64,000 nucleotides of DNA from an uncultured Alphaproteobacteria bacterium (GCA_949082785.1 CARVLU010000002.1:228211-292210); one strand, 5' to 3'; numbered from the stretch's first letter, positions 16,183-25,649 are shown. Notes: generated by a model not told the origin, from the sequence alone. Numbers and translations: made by a program.

Positions 16183-18438
16183 TTACGACAACACCTTGGT
16201 TTCCTGGGTCGCGGGATAATATATCTTTGGCGTACCCGGATACCCCAGTGCCCGGTGATGGCTTGGTACCAGGAATTCCGGCAACGGGGGCGCTTCGCCC
16301 ATTTTCACCTTGGCATATAATTTCTTTTCGATTTCCGATTTGTTTTTAAACCAGCGTTCCTGGGACGCTTCTATCGGGCGGTTATAATGACCCTGGATGA
16401 TGACCAATTGTTTTCCTTCGGGTAATTTCATGATGTCCATCGGCGAAAACAGCAATTCTTCGGTGGTGGTTTCTGTTTCCTTGCCATCGGCCCCCTTGGA
16501 CGTTTTCTTTTTCATCTTCATTCCAATCATCTTGGAAAAGCGGTCGGCCGTGTCCGGGTCGTTTTGGCGCAAAACGATTTTCGCCGCCGTGGTCGATATG
16601 ATGGTCGATGCCGCGTCGTTGCCATATTTTTCGGCAATCTGGTGCAAGTCCTGGCCGATAATCAGGTATGAAATCTGTTGCCCACGCCCCAGGTCTGGTC
16701 CCTGGATTACGGCGTCCAGTTTTTGCATTTTCGGCATTTCGTCCAATATAAACAGCGTCGGGAACGGTCCCATTTTTTGCCCGCTGGCGTTCGTGCTGTT
16801 GGGGCTGTTGGCCAACAGGAAATTCGACATCAATTCGATAAAGATACCCGTGATGGGGTTCAATGCCTGGGCATCGACCATGTTAATGGACAGATATACC
16901 GTTACCGGCTTTACCTTGCCATCGCGGGGATCGCGCAACCCGCGCAGGTCGGAAAAGTGGAAATCAGAATGGCTGGTACGGTTGCGGACCGCCGCATTGC
17001 GGAATATCCCCAGCCCCGACAGAATGGTGGATAAAATGGACCCGCGTTCCTTGTCCGGGGTGTTGGCCAACTGGGTCAATTCCAAAATCGCGCGGTGGGC
17101 GTATGCGTACTGGCGCGCTTCGTTAACGGCGTCTGTGAACAAATCTTTCATGGGATCGGCCATCATGACCATCTGGTCCCCCTGGCGGCGGCGGTTTTCC
17201 ATTTCCTGGGCAATGCGAATCTGGTTCGCGTTCAGCCAGTCCAGAATCATCGACAGTGACGCTTCGCGCCCGCGCCACGCGTCGGGGATGCCCGCCCATG
17301 TGCCGATGTGAACGTAATTGGTCGCGTTTAATTCCCCACGTTGCAGCAATGCGTGCGCCGCGTATGCGTTCGGGTCGTGAATCATCGACAAATAATAATC
17401 CGACAGCACCGCCGCATCTTCGGCGTCAAACGCGCCGGACGTAATGCGTGCGTGGAAATAATCATCCGCCTTGGCCCGTTCAATCTTGGAAATAATAAAC
17501 TGAATCAATCCGGACAATCCCGCGCGCCCGGTTAATTGCCAGTGCGGGTCGGCCGATGATGACGTGTTGTCTGGGATTAAAACCTTGCACATGGAATCGA
17601 CGTACAAATCGCGCATTTCCATGTCAAACGGCACGTGTTCGGGCGACAACGGATTCCACGACGGGTAATAAATGCCGCGTTCGGGGTCATCCTGGCCGGC
17701 CCAGTTCATGATAAATGTTGGTCCGACCGTCGCGCGGTATGCGGACGTCAATTGCTTTAATTCCGGTTTCGGGTCGTTGATAATCATCGATACCGTGTCG
17801 CAATCCAAAATGGTCGGAATACAAACACCGGCGGTTTTCCCGGTCCCGGGGGGCGCCACGCACAGCGCCGACAGACATTCGTCAAACATCAGCGGCATCA
17901 TTTTGCCCCGGTTCTTGAAATACCCCAGAACCATCATAAATCCGTTGAACAGACTGCCCCCGCCTTTGCCCATCTTGGAAATGTCTGCGGCGGTCGCCTT
18001 GTTCGAAGATTTTTCGTCGAATTTGTCGTTGCCATGCGGATTGAATTCCGACACCAACGTCGCATCGGCCAGGAAATAGTACGCAATAATCGGCAACAGT
18101 GGCGTCAAACATGGCAAATCCGTGCGCAGCAACGTGCGTGAAAACCAATACGGAATTTCGGCCAAGACCGACAATCCCCCCGTCGTCAGCATATGCGACA
18201 GGTATATTTTCGTCCATGTAATCGACGCCGGGGACCACCCATAACGCCAAATATGTTCAATGATAAAAGACAGACCAAACGCCACCGCGCACGCAATCCA
18301 AATCCCGCACGCCCACCGGATGCGCCAGAACAGCGCCGCCATCGGTTTTTGCAGGTGCGGTTTATACGAACTGGACTTGAATATATTCAAGCCCTTGGAA
18401 TCGCCGCCGGCGGATAAAATCTTGAACTTGGCTGCCAT
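16183..18438 (-). CDS. virD4: VirD4 type IV secretion coupling protein
   Basis: A 751-residue inner-membrane ATPase that recruits substrates to the type IV secretion channel. The N-terminal part has membrane segments near residues 40-62, 80-98 and 110-125. The Walker A motif APPGTGKT is at 195-202 and a Walker B block (LFILDEMPKM) is near residue 565, in a typical TraG/VirD4 fold. It is longer than many VirD4 proteins (about 600-700) because of a C-terminal extension. It stands alone, far from virB3-virB4 and from the virB2-like gene. A perfect TATAAT ends 9 bases before the ATG and no Shine-Dalgarno is seen. Confidence 0.93.
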   Translation of the reverse strand: MAAKFKILSAGGDSKGLNIFKSSSYKPHLQKPMAALFWRIRWACGIWIACAVAFGLSFIIEHIWRYGWSPASITWTKIYLSHMLTTGGLSVLAEIPYWFSRTLLRTDLPCLTPLLPIIAYYFLADATLVSEFNPHGNDKFDEKSSNKATAADISKMGKGGGSLFNGFMMVLGYFKNRGKMMPLMFDECLSALCVAPPGTGKTAGVCIPTILDCDTVSMIINDPKPELKQLTSAYRATVGPTFIMNWAGQDDPERGIYYPSWNPLSPEHVPFDMEMRDLYVDSMCKVLIPDNTSSSADPHWQLTGRAGLSGLIQFIISKIERAKADDYFHARITSGAFDAEDAAVLSDYYLSMIHDPNAYAAHALLQRGELNATNYVHIGTWAGIPDAWRGREASLSMILDWLNANQIRIAQEMENRRRQGDQMVMMADPMKDLFTDAVNEARQYAYAHRAILELTQLANTPDKERGSILSTILSGLGIFRNAAVRNRTSHSDFHFSDLRGLRDPRDGKVKPVTVYLSINMVDAQALNPITGIFIELMSNFLLANSPNSTNASGQKMGPFPTLFILDEMPKMQKLDAVIQGPDLGRGQQISYLIIGQDLHQIAEKYGNDAASTIISTTAAKIVLRQNDPDTADRFSKMIGMKMKKKTSKGADGKETETTTEELLFSPMDIMKLPEGKQLVIIQGHYNRPIEASQERWFKNKSEIEKKLYAKVKMGEAPPLPEFLVPSHHRALGYPGTPKIYYPATQETKVLS

Positions 18439-18447
18439 TGTGTTATG

Positions 18448-18453
18448 ATTATA
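18448..18453 (-). promoter_or_regulatory. -10 box of virD4, nearly abutting its start
   Basis: Minus-strand TATAAT at 18453-18448. Only 9 bases separate it from the virD4 ATG (18438), so the transcript should begin 2-3 bases before the start codon. The -35 match (TTATCA, 16-base spacer) is weak. Confidence 0.45.
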
Positions 18454-18494
18454 CCAGAAAAAATCATAATGATAAATACAAGAATTATCGCGCC

Positions 18495-19151
18495 ATGAAA
18501 AATATCCCGCGAATTTTTATTGATGCTGATTTACAAACTGGTATTCAGATACCGGTGTCGCGTGATGTCGCCCATTATCTGGGGCGTGTGATGCGCACGG
18601 ATGTTTGCCGCGTGTTTGGGGGCGGCGTCGAATTTGATGCGCGTCTGGGGGCGGACGGCAAAACGCTGCACATTGGGGCGGCGACGGGCCGACCCGACCC
18701 CAGCAATAAATTGACATTATGCTTTGCCCCGATAAAGCGGACCGACGACATGCTGAACATGGTGACGCAATTGGGCGTTGCCGCGTTCCAGCCCGTTATC
18801 ACTGAACGCACGGTCGCGCACCACATCAACTGGGACCGCATGCACAAGATAGTGGTAGAGGCATCCGAACAATCCAACCGTAACAGTGTGCCGGTGATTT
18901 TGCCCCCGGTAAAGTTATCCGAATTGGACATGGGCGGGTTGGTATTTGCCGATGAACGCGCGGCGTATGGCCGCGCCACGCCCGAAATCCAAACGCCCCC
19001 GCGCGCCATCCTGATCGGGCCAGAGGGGGGATTTTCCGACGCCGAATTTGCCATGTTGGATGCGGCCGGCGCGCGCGGTATGTCATTGGGGCCAACCATT
19101 TTGCGGGCCGAAGTTGCGGCCGTTGTCGCCGCCAGTCGGGGGGTGCAATGA
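18495..19151 (+). CDS. rsmE: 16S rRNA m3U1498 methyltransferase RsmE
   Basis: 218-residue SPOUT methyltransferase that methylates U1498 of 16S rRNA using SAM. The conserved ILIGPEGGFSDAEF motif and the C-terminal SLGPTILRAEVAAVVA knot-forming block are clear. ATG 18495 fits the family N-terminus (MKNIPRIFID); an upstream ATG at 18438 would overlap the virD4 start. Its TGA overlaps the next ATG (ATGA), coupling it to the pseudouridine synthase, so two rRNA modification enzymes are made together. Confidence 0.93.
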   Translation: MKNIPRIFIDADLQTGIQIPVSRDVAHYLGRVMRTDVCRVFGGGVEFDARLGADGKTLHIGAATGRPDPSNKLTLCFAPIKRTDDMLNMVTQLGVAAFQPVITERTVAHHINWDRMHKIVVEASEQSNRNSVPVILPPVKLSELDMGGLVFADERAAYGRATPEIQTPPRAILIGPEGGFSDAEFAMLDAAGARGMSLGPTILRAEVAAVVAASRGVQ

Positions 19152-19849
19152 CACGTGTGCGTCTGGCCAAATTTATTGCGGATTCGGGCGTCGCATCACG
19201 ACGCGCCGCCGAAGAATTGATTGTGTCCGGCGCGGTTGCGGTCGGGGGCGTGGTTGTGACAACACCGGTTTTCTTTGTGGATGACGGGGACGTGGTCACG
19301 GTTCATGGCCGGCGCGTTGAACCCAAAACCGAAACCCGGCTGTATATATTCCACAAACCGATTAACGTGATGACCACCGCCCATGACCCGGCGGGCCGGC
19401 GCACGATTTACGATGCGCTGGGGGCGGAATACAAAAATCTGAAATACGTCGGGCGGTTGGATTATAAAACGACGGGGTTACTGTTGCTGACCAACGATGG
19501 GGTGTTGGCGCGTAAATTAACATTGCCGTCGTCCGAAATTCCGCGCACGTATGTGGCGATGGTGGGCGGCGCGGATATGTCCTCACTGGACGCGGCGCGG
19601 CGCGGGATGACGGTTGACGGCATCACATACCGGCCGATGGAAATTGATGTCTTGGGTCCCGATACCGTGCGGGTCACCGTGCGCGAAGGTAAAAAAAACG
19701 AAATCCGCATCGTGCTGCGCGCATGCGGGCATCCGGTGCGCAAATTGCATCGCATATCGTTCGGACCGATTGAATTGGGAAATTTACCCGTGGGGCAAAT
19801 TCGGGTGGTACCGCAGAAAAGCATTGACGCGCTGTTGAAATCTCTCTAA
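19148..19849 (+). CDS. rluB: rRNA pseudouridine synthase, RsuA/RluB family
   Basis: 233 residues: an N-terminal S4 RNA-binding domain (RLAKFIADSGVASRRAAEELI, about 5-60) and a RsuA/RluB/RluE/RluF catalytic domain with the active-site aspartate in GRLDYKTTGLLLLTND (about 100-115). It should isomerise a uridine in rRNA; RluB (23S U2605) is the most likely assignment for a single alphaproteobacterial copy with an S4 domain, but RsuA cannot be excluded. The start overlaps the rsmE stop. Confidence 0.88.
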   Translation: MTRVRLAKFIADSGVASRRAAEELIVSGAVAVGGVVVTTPVFFVDDGDVVTVHGRRVEPKTETRLYIFHKPINVMTTAHDPAGRRTIYDALGAEYKNLKYVGRLDYKTTGLLLLTNDGVLARKLTLPSSEIPRTYVAMVGGADMSSLDAARRGMTVDGITYRPMEIDVLGPDTVRVTVREGKKNEIRIVLRACGHPVRKLHRISFGPIELGNLPVGQIRVVPQKSIDALLKSL

Positions 19850-19876
19850 AATTCAAAACAAGGAAGGGAGATTTCC

Positions 19877-20878
19877 ATGAAGCAAAAGCAAAACCTGAAA
19901 AAGAATTCCAAACAGGCGGTCAAAACCGCACGTGCCAAGGCCGCGCCGACCAAGCCGGTCCGCACAACGGACGCCGCGCCGCGTTTCAGCCCGTGGTCGC
20001 TGTCGATTTATCTGTATTGGTTTATCATTTTATTCTTTATTGCGGCAACGTTTTATATCCTGGGGCGCAGTCATGGTATCTTGCACCCGACCGTCAATAA
20101 TGTGGAAGTGACAGAAGAAGCGCTGTTACAACCCGCGGATTATTTTGAGGCGGGCAAAACAAAATTATTGGCCGGCAATATTGACGAAGCCATCACCGAT
20201 TTGACCGCCGCGGTGCAGTCGGAAAAACCGTCGGTCGATGCACTGATTCTGCGGGGCGAAGCGTATATGCAGTCCGCCGCATACCGCGAAGCGTTGGCGG
20301 ATTTTGACGCGGCGCTGGAACTGGATTCGATGAACACGGTGGCGTTTTACGACCGGGCGTTGTTGCACATGCGTCTGGAAGATTATGCGGCCGCACTGAA
20401 CGATATCAACAACGCATTGGCGGCGCGCGCGGTGCGCCCCAGCGACGCGGTTCAATTGCGTGATTTGTATGCCAAACGCGGCCAGTTGAATTTGTGGATG
20501 AAAAACTGGAACGGCGCGATTGCGGATTACACCAATTCGTTGGCCCGCCCCGAAGGGGTGGTGAACCCGACCGTTTATGCCGAACGGGCCGAAGCGTACA
20601 CCGCACTGGGCCAGTTTGCCAACGCCATCAACGATTACACATCGGCGGTGCGCATTATTTCCGAACAGATTCAGGGCGCGACCACGACCGCCGCGCGCGA
20701 AGATTTGTCGAACCGGGCGATGTCTTATTTTGAAAAATCCGCGGCGCTGAATTTGCAATTGGGTAATGTCGATTCCGCACGTGTGGATTTACAGTCGGCC
20801 TTTGCCATTGCGGCGGCGCTGAACGATGGGGAAACAACCGCCCGCCTGCAAGGATTGATTTCCGAATTGGGCGAATAA
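19877..20878 (+). CDS. Membrane-anchored TPR protein
   Basis: 333 residues with a lysine-rich N-terminus, one membrane segment (about 41-63) and then several tetratricopeptide repeats (about 85-330; for example LILRGEAYMQSAAYREALADFDAALELD). The N-in anchor with TPRs outside suggests a periplasmic scaffold for protein contacts. GGAAGGGAG lies upstream of ATG 19877. It follows rluB closely but ends at its own terminator. No enzyme motif is seen and the partner is unknown. Confidence 0.85.
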   Translation: MKQKQNLKKNSKQAVKTARAKAAPTKPVRTTDAAPRFSPWSLSIYLYWFIILFFIAATFYILGRSHGILHPTVNNVEVTEEALLQPADYFEAGKTKLLAGNIDEAITDLTAAVQSEKPSVDALILRGEAYMQSAAYREALADFDAALELDSMNTVAFYDRALLHMRLEDYAAALNDINNALAARAVRPSDAVQLRDLYAKRGQLNLWMKNWNGAIADYTNSLARPEGVVNPTVYAERAEAYTALGQFANAINDYTSAVRIISEQIQGATTTAAREDLSNRAMSYFEKSAALNLQLGNVDSARVDLQSAFAIAAALNDGETTARLQGLISELGE

Positions 20879-20898
20879 AGAAAGACAATGCGCCAACA

Positions 20899-20928
20899 AC
20901 AAAACGCCCCGTCCGGGGCGTTTTGTTA
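20899..20928. terminator. Bidirectional terminator, TPR gene/Cys-rich gene
   Basis: A long perfect stem, AACAAAACGCCCC / GGGGCGTTTTGTT with a 4-base loop, between convergent genes. Confidence 0.9.
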
Positions 20929-21297
20929 TTACGAGATGATGGTCGTGCATTGCAGGCATCGTTTTGCATCTGCGGGATTACTGCTCAGTGTACAGCATTG
21001 GATATTTCTGGCCGTGGCATCACACGACCCATATGAATATTCAATGGTTCCGGTTTCGTCCGACCCGCTGGTCGTACCGTTGCGCACGCACGTGGTGCCC
21101 GACAATGTCCAACCAATCGGACATGAATACACGGTTTCTGTCTGTCCGTTTGGGCAACAGTATTGGGTGATTGTTGAACAATATTTTGTATAATTCTGTA
21201 CATTTATCGTGCATGCCGCATGGACCGCCCCGCCCCATAAAACGGTATTGCCCCACATCCAGATGACCGCCCCCAACCCACCGTTTAGATTAGGCAT
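20929..21297 (-). CDS. Small cysteine-rich exported protein
   Basis: 122 residues with an N-terminal hydrophobic stretch ending in an AHA-like cleavage site (VHAAC), then a mature region with eleven cysteines (29, 40, 47, 48, 59, 70, 92, 101, 102, 114, 117), including two CC pairs. This is typical of a disulfide-rich secreted or outer-surface protein. The repeated C-x(6-10)-C spacing and CPNG / CPIGW motifs resemble short extracellular modules. I recognise no family. ATG 21297 has no clear ribosome binding site; M14 is a possible later start. It is monocistronic between two terminators. Confidence 0.65.
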   Translation of the reverse strand: MPNLNGGLGAVIWMWGNTVLWGGAVHAACTINVQNYTKYCSTITQYCCPNGQTETVYSCPIGWTLSGTTCVRNGTTSGSDETGTIEYSYGSCDATARNIQCCTLSSNPADAKRCLQCTTIIS

Positions 21298-21339
21298 AAA
21301 TTCACATGCAAAAAGGGGCAGAAAATGGGAATTTTAACA

Positions 21340-21372
21340 AAAATAAAAACCACCAAAAAAATCGGTGGTTTA
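21340..21372 (-). terminator. Intrinsic terminator after nth
   Basis: On the minus strand an ACCACC / GGTGGT stem is followed by a T-rich run. Confidence 0.75.
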
Positions 21373-21430
21373 TTTTGGGCATATTTTTCAGTATGGATTA
21401 TACAGGAAAATTGCCCGTTTTTCAATGCTT

Positions 21431-22084
21431 TTATACGGGTTTGGCCGGCGCGTTACATATCGCGTTCAGCGGACACTGGTCGCATTTCGGACGCAATGCC
21501 CGGCATGTGTACCGGCCGTGCAAAACCATTACATGATTGGCCATTGCGTGATACTTTTTCGGAATGATTTGTAACAGTTTGGCTTCGACCTTTTCCGGGG
21601 TGTTGTCGTCCGCCCCAACCCATCCGTAACGGTGCGCATTGCGGAAAACATGCGTATCGACGCCGATGTTCGGCGCGCCCCACAAAACATTCATGATGAC
21701 GTTTGCGGTCTTTTGCCCGATGCCCGGCAATTTCATCAGGCTATCCCGGTTGTGATATTTATCGGGGAATTTGTAATCATCCCCGTTTGTACCCGTCCCC
21801 GCCAATTGCGCGGCCAGACCCATAATGCTTTTCGCCTTGTTATTAAAAAAAGACAAGACACAGATGTGTTTTTTCAGCCCGTCCATGCCCAGCATTAACA
21901 TCTTTTCCGGTGTCGGCGCCACGCGAAACAATTCGGGGGTGACTTCGTTCACCTTTTTATCTGTTGCCTGGGCCGATAAAATCACCGCAACGGCGAAATT
22001 GAATTCGTTTGTCGAATACAATTCCGACCGGATGTTCATATCGACTGTGGGTGGGACCAATGAAAAATACTGTTCCGGTGTCAT
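21431..22084 (-). CDS. nth: Endonuclease III (DNA glycosylase/AP lyase)
   Basis: 217-residue base-excision repair enzyme that removes oxidised pyrimidines and cuts the abasic site. The helix-hairpin-helix LPGIGQKTANV contains the catalytic K125; the catalytic aspartate is D143 in GVDTHVFR. The C-terminal [4Fe-4S] ligands follow the C-x6-C-x2-C-x5-C pattern. The ATG overlaps the stop of the upstream 67-residue gene (TAATG), so translation is coupled. Confidence 0.95.
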   Translation of the reverse strand: MTPEQYFSLVPPTVDMNIRSELYSTNEFNFAVAVILSAQATDKKVNEVTPELFRVAPTPEKMLMLGMDGLKKHICVLSFFNNKAKSIMGLAAQLAGTGTNGDDYKFPDKYHNRDSLMKLPGIGQKTANVIMNVLWGAPNIGVDTHVFRNAHRYGWVGADDNTPEKVEAKLLQIIPKKYHAMANHVMVLHGRYTCRALRPKCDQCPLNAICNAPAKPV

Positions 22085-22287
22085 TATTTTTGCAATTCTT
22101 TTAATTTGCGTAAAATTTCTTCCTGGTTTTTCAGGATTTTGGTCATGTATCTCAGATACAGTTCTGATGCATCGCCGATTTTATTTGGCACGTATATTGC
22201 AAATCGACACGTCTCTTCGTATGGACCAATACAGCGACCATCGTAATATGATCTACAGTTAATATCTGCTTTTGAACAAATTTTCAT
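22084..22287 (-). CDS. Small conserved-looking protein coupled to nth
   Basis: 67 residues. The N-terminal half has cysteines at 4, 11, 19 and 27 (CSKADINCRSYYDGRC...C), a plausible small metal site. The C-terminal half is a charged helix (LRYMTKILKNQEEILRKLKELQK) likely to form a coiled coil. AGGATAAAGT precedes the ATG and the stop overlaps the nth start, so it is very probably translated. It lies between ileS and nth on the same strand. I do not recognise it. Metal binding is an inference from the four cysteines only. Confidence 0.7.
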   Translation of the reverse strand: MKICSKADINCRSYYDGRCIGPYEETCRFAIYVPNKIGDASELYLRYMTKILKNQEEILRKLKELQK

Positions 22288-22305
22288 ACTTTATCCTGTT
22301 TGTTG

Positions 22306-25300
22306 TTATGCTTTTTCAATATGAATGGTCAATGCGTACCCTTCGATTTCGGTTTGGTGTTCGCCGTCGCCGGGCTGCATATCCACAATCAACGCTTCGC
22401 GCATGATGTGGTCGCGGTGGATTTCGATGGCGCGCGCCAATGCGGGGTCGGCCGCATAACGCAACCGGATGCGGTCCGACACGTCCAGGTCAATTGCCTT
22501 GCGCGTGTCCTGGATATGACGCAGGGCGTCGTTCGCCAACCCTTCGTTAATCAGTTCGGAATTGATTTCCGTATCCAGCACAACCACCGCCGTGTTGTCC
22601 GGCAATGCCGCGCCGGTCACGCCGTCACGCATGTTCAGACGCAGTTCGAATTCATCACCGTTTAATGTGTGGCCCGCCGCGGTCAGCGTGCCGTCATTGA
22701 TTTCATAATCGCCCCGCTTTACCGCCGGGATAATATCGCGCAACGCGCCGCCCAGACGCGCGCCGATTTTCGGTGTAATCAAATACACAAAGGGTTCGGC
22801 CACCGCGTCAATGGAATCGGTGAATTCCAATGCCTTGACATTTAATTCTTCGCGAATGATGTCGCTGTATTCGGGCATAATGACCCCGGCAATCGTCGCA
22901 CGGTTCAACGGCAAACGATTGCGCAGTTTGTATTGGTCGCGCAACTGTTTCCCGACCGAAACAATCATTTGGACATGACGCATGTCATCGACAATTGTGG
23001 TATCACATTTTTGGATTTCCGGGAAATCCGCCAAATGCACGGATTGCCCATCCATCAGGTTTTTGTAAATGTATTCCGTGATAAACGGTGCGAACGGCGC
23101 CATTGCGCGGGTCAGCGTGGTCAAAACGCGGTGCAGCGTGTTAAACGCCATCTGGTCTTCGTCCCAGAAACGTGTGCGCGACCGGCGGATGTACCAGTTG
23201 TTCAGCACGTCCAGAAAACGCACAAATTCCTTGATCGCGATATCGGGCTTGTACTGGTCCAGGGCGTCGCCGGTAATGCGCACCAATTCGTTTAATTCGG
23301 CCGTGATATATTTATCCAGGCGTGCATCCGACACCAAATCTGTTGCCGTAATATTTGCGGCGTTCGCGTATAATGTAAAGAAGTGATACGCATTCCACAG
23401 CGGCGTCAGGATGTTTTTGATGGTTTCGGTGAATACTTTGCCCGCCTTGTCCACGGAAACGGGTTCGGCCTTCATAAAATTGGACCCCAGGATAAACAGA
23501 CGAATGGCGTCGGCACCAAATTGTTCAATCTGGTCTTCGGGATTGGCAAAGTTTTGCAGTGATTTTGAAAACTTCTTTTTATTTTCATCAACCACCATCC
23601 CGTTGGCGGACACGGTTTTGAATGCCGGCCCATCCCACAGCGCGGTTGCCAGCACCATCAGGGCATAGAACCAGCCGCGGGTTTGATCTTGGCCTTCGAT
23701 AATATAATCGGCGGGGAATGTGGCGGCAAATTTATCCGCGTTTTCAAACGGGTAATGCAGCGATGCCCACGGCATCGACCCCGATTCCACCCAGCAATCC
23801 AGAACATCCGGAATGCGTGTCCACCCGTCGCGGGTCAATGCGTCCAATGTCGGGCGGTGCAAATCGTGAATTTCCACGCCAAAGAATTCCTGTAATTCGG
23901 CGATGGAACCAAAAACTTTATATTCGCCATCGCGCGTCCAAATGGGCAGTGGTGTCCCCCAGAACCGGTTGCGTGAAATTGCCCACGGGCGCGCATTTTC
24001 AATCCAGTTGCGGAACCGTTCCCCCGCCGATGTCCAATGCACGCGCGCGTTGTTGGCCAACAATTTGTCTTTGATTTTCGGCACGTCAATGTACCAAGAA
24101 TCCGTCGCGCGATAGATTAATTTTTCCTTGGACCGGTCGCCATAGGGATACGAATGCTTGTACTGTTCTTTTTTGACCATGTGGCCGCGGGATTTCAGCA
24201 AATCCATTATCCCCGCATTTGCGGCAAAGATGTTTTGACCCGCAAAATCACGCACTGTTTCGTCAAAGTTGCCGTAATTATCCACATTTAAAATAACCGG
24301 GAATTTTGGGTCAATCGCCTTGGCCGCCCAGAAATCGTCCGCACCGAATGCGGGCGCGATATGCACGATGCCCGTCCCGTCGGAATCGGACACGTATTCG
24401 GCCGGGATAACGCGGTACAGCAAATCGGACGTCCCCGCGTAATAATCAAACAGCGGTTTGTACGTCAAACCGACCAAATCCGCGCCGGTGATTTCACCAA
24501 TTTGCGTGGCGTTGGCCAATTGCTTTTCATATGCCCCCAGACGCGATTGTGCGATGACATAGACGGCGCCATCGCTGTCCTGCATCCGGGCGTATTTCAT
24601 CGCGGGATTCACCGCCAGCGCAGAATTCGCCGGCAATGTCCACGGCGTTGTGGTCCACGCCATCACGCGGTCCCCGTTTTCCAATTCGAACCAGACGGTC
24701 ACCGCGTCATCGATAACGTCGCGGTAATCCTGGGACGCTTCGGAATTGGACACGACCGTACCATTGACCCAGTCAAACGGATTCACACTGTAATCTTTGT
24801 ACAACAGGCCGCGGTTATACAGTTCCTTTAACGTCCACAGCATGGATTCCATGTAATTTTTATCCATGGTTTTATATCCATACCCGTCGCCCACATCGAC
24901 CCAGCGACCGATACGGGCAATAAATTTTTCCCATTCGGTGGTGTATGTCATAACGTCCGCACGGCACATGTCGCAAAACGCCGCGATGCCATCACCGGCC
25001 ACGATATCACGCGCGGTGCGGCCCTGTTTCTTTTCCACGGAATTTTCCGCGGGCAACCCGTGGCAATCCCAACCCAATTCGCGGCGGACATGGCGGCCAC
25101 GCATGGTCTGGTAACGGCACACCATATCTTTGACGGCCGATACCCCCAAATGCCCCCAGTGCGGCAATCCATTGCCAAACGGCGGCCCGTCATAGAAAGA
25201 AAACGGATGCCCCTGTTTGGTTTTTTCCAATGATTTGTGGAACGTGTCGTCCGCGCGCCAAAATGCCAGGATTTCCTGTTCCATGCGCGGAAAGTCTGCA

Positions 25301-25326
25301 CGTGGGTCTGTCTTTGGGTATGCCAT
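22306..25326 (-). CDS. ileS: Isoleucyl-tRNA synthetase, eukaryotic-type
   Basis: 1006-residue class Ia enzyme charging tRNA-Ile, with an internal editing domain. The HIGH-like motif is in PPFGNGLPHWGHLG and the KMSKS-like motif in KKKFSKSLQN. Signature segments and the long C-terminal anticodon-binding region, with no zinc finger of the E. coli type, place it with the eukaryotic/IleS2 group. That group is known from several intracellular bacteria and is associated with mupirocin resistance. AAAGGA precedes ATG 25326. The 67-residue gene and nth lie downstream. Confidence 0.95.
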   Translation of the reverse strand: MAYPKTDPRADFPRMEQEILAFWRADDTFHKSLEKTKQGHPFSFYDGPPFGNGLPHWGHLGVSAVKDMVCRYQTMRGRHVRRELGWDCHGLPAENSVEKKQGRTARDIVAGDGIAAFCDMCRADVMTYTTEWEKFIARIGRWVDVGDGYGYKTMDKNYMESMLWTLKELYNRGLLYKDYSVNPFDWVNGTVVSNSEASQDYRDVIDDAVTVWFELENGDRVMAWTTTPWTLPANSALAVNPAMKYARMQDSDGAVYVIAQSRLGAYEKQLANATQIGEITGADLVGLTYKPLFDYYAGTSDLLYRVIPAEYVSDSDGTGIVHIAPAFGADDFWAAKAIDPKFPVILNVDNYGNFDETVRDFAGQNIFAANAGIMDLLKSRGHMVKKEQYKHSYPYGDRSKEKLIYRATDSWYIDVPKIKDKLLANNARVHWTSAGERFRNWIENARPWAISRNRFWGTPLPIWTRDGEYKVFGSIAELQEFFGVEIHDLHRPTLDALTRDGWTRIPDVLDCWVESGSMPWASLHYPFENADKFAATFPADYIIEGQDQTRGWFYALMVLATALWDGPAFKTVSANGMVVDENKKKFSKSLQNFANPEDQIEQFGADAIRLFILGSNFMKAEPVSVDKAGKVFTETIKNILTPLWNAYHFFTLYANAANITATDLVSDARLDKYITAELNELVRITGDALDQYKPDIAIKEFVRFLDVLNNWYIRRSRTRFWDEDQMAFNTLHRVLTTLTRAMAPFAPFITEYIYKNLMDGQSVHLADFPEIQKCDTTIVDDMRHVQMIVSVGKQLRDQYKLRNRLPLNRATIAGVIMPEYSDIIREELNVKALEFTDSIDAVAEPFVYLITPKIGARLGGALRDIIPAVKRGDYEINDGTLTAAGHTLNGDEFELRLNMRDGVTGAALPDNTAVVVLDTEINSELINEGLANDALRHIQDTRKAIDLDVSDRIRLRYAADPALARAIEIHRDHIMREALIVDMQPGDGEHQTEIEGYALTIHIEKA

Positions 25327-25353
25327 TTACATAATCCTTTGGTCGTTTGTTCT

Positions 25354-25380
25354 AATAAAAACGGGCGCAGTGCGCGCCCG
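25354..25380 (-). terminator. Intrinsic terminator after tRNA-Thr
   Basis: On the minus strand CGGGCGC / GCGCCCG with a 5-base loop and TTTTTATT, between tRNA-Thr and ileS. Confidence 0.8.
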
Positions 25381-25450
25381 GGCAACGTGCCAAAGCGCGG
25401 TTGCCATTTATTTAATAATGATTATGGTCTGCTGTGCCATTTTTTATTTC

Positions 25451-25526
25451 TGGTGCCGGTGACAGGACTTGAACCTACGACCCCCTCATTACGAATGAGA
25501 TGCTCTACCAGCTGAGCTACACCGGC
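25451..25526 (-). tRNA. tRNA-Thr (anticodon CGT)
   Basis: 76 bases that fold as a cloverleaf: acceptor GCCGGTG/CACCGGC, D-loop AGCTCAGCTGGTAGAGC, anticodon loop TTCGTAA giving CGT (reads ACG), and T-arm GGTTCAAGTCC. The 3-prime CCA is encoded. Confidence 0.96.
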
Positions 25527-25649
25527 GTCGGATGCCAGTTTATACTATGTTTCTGGAAATTTCCAGTACTAAATTAACAAGTTTTGGGATTTGTATCATG
25601 TGGCCCGTGGCGCGTCGGCGGTGTATATTGTGTCGCGGGGGGAACAGAA

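Noticed and set aside
16397..17311. A 304-codon plus-strand open frame
   Set aside because: Antisense to virD4 with no start signal or family resemblance.
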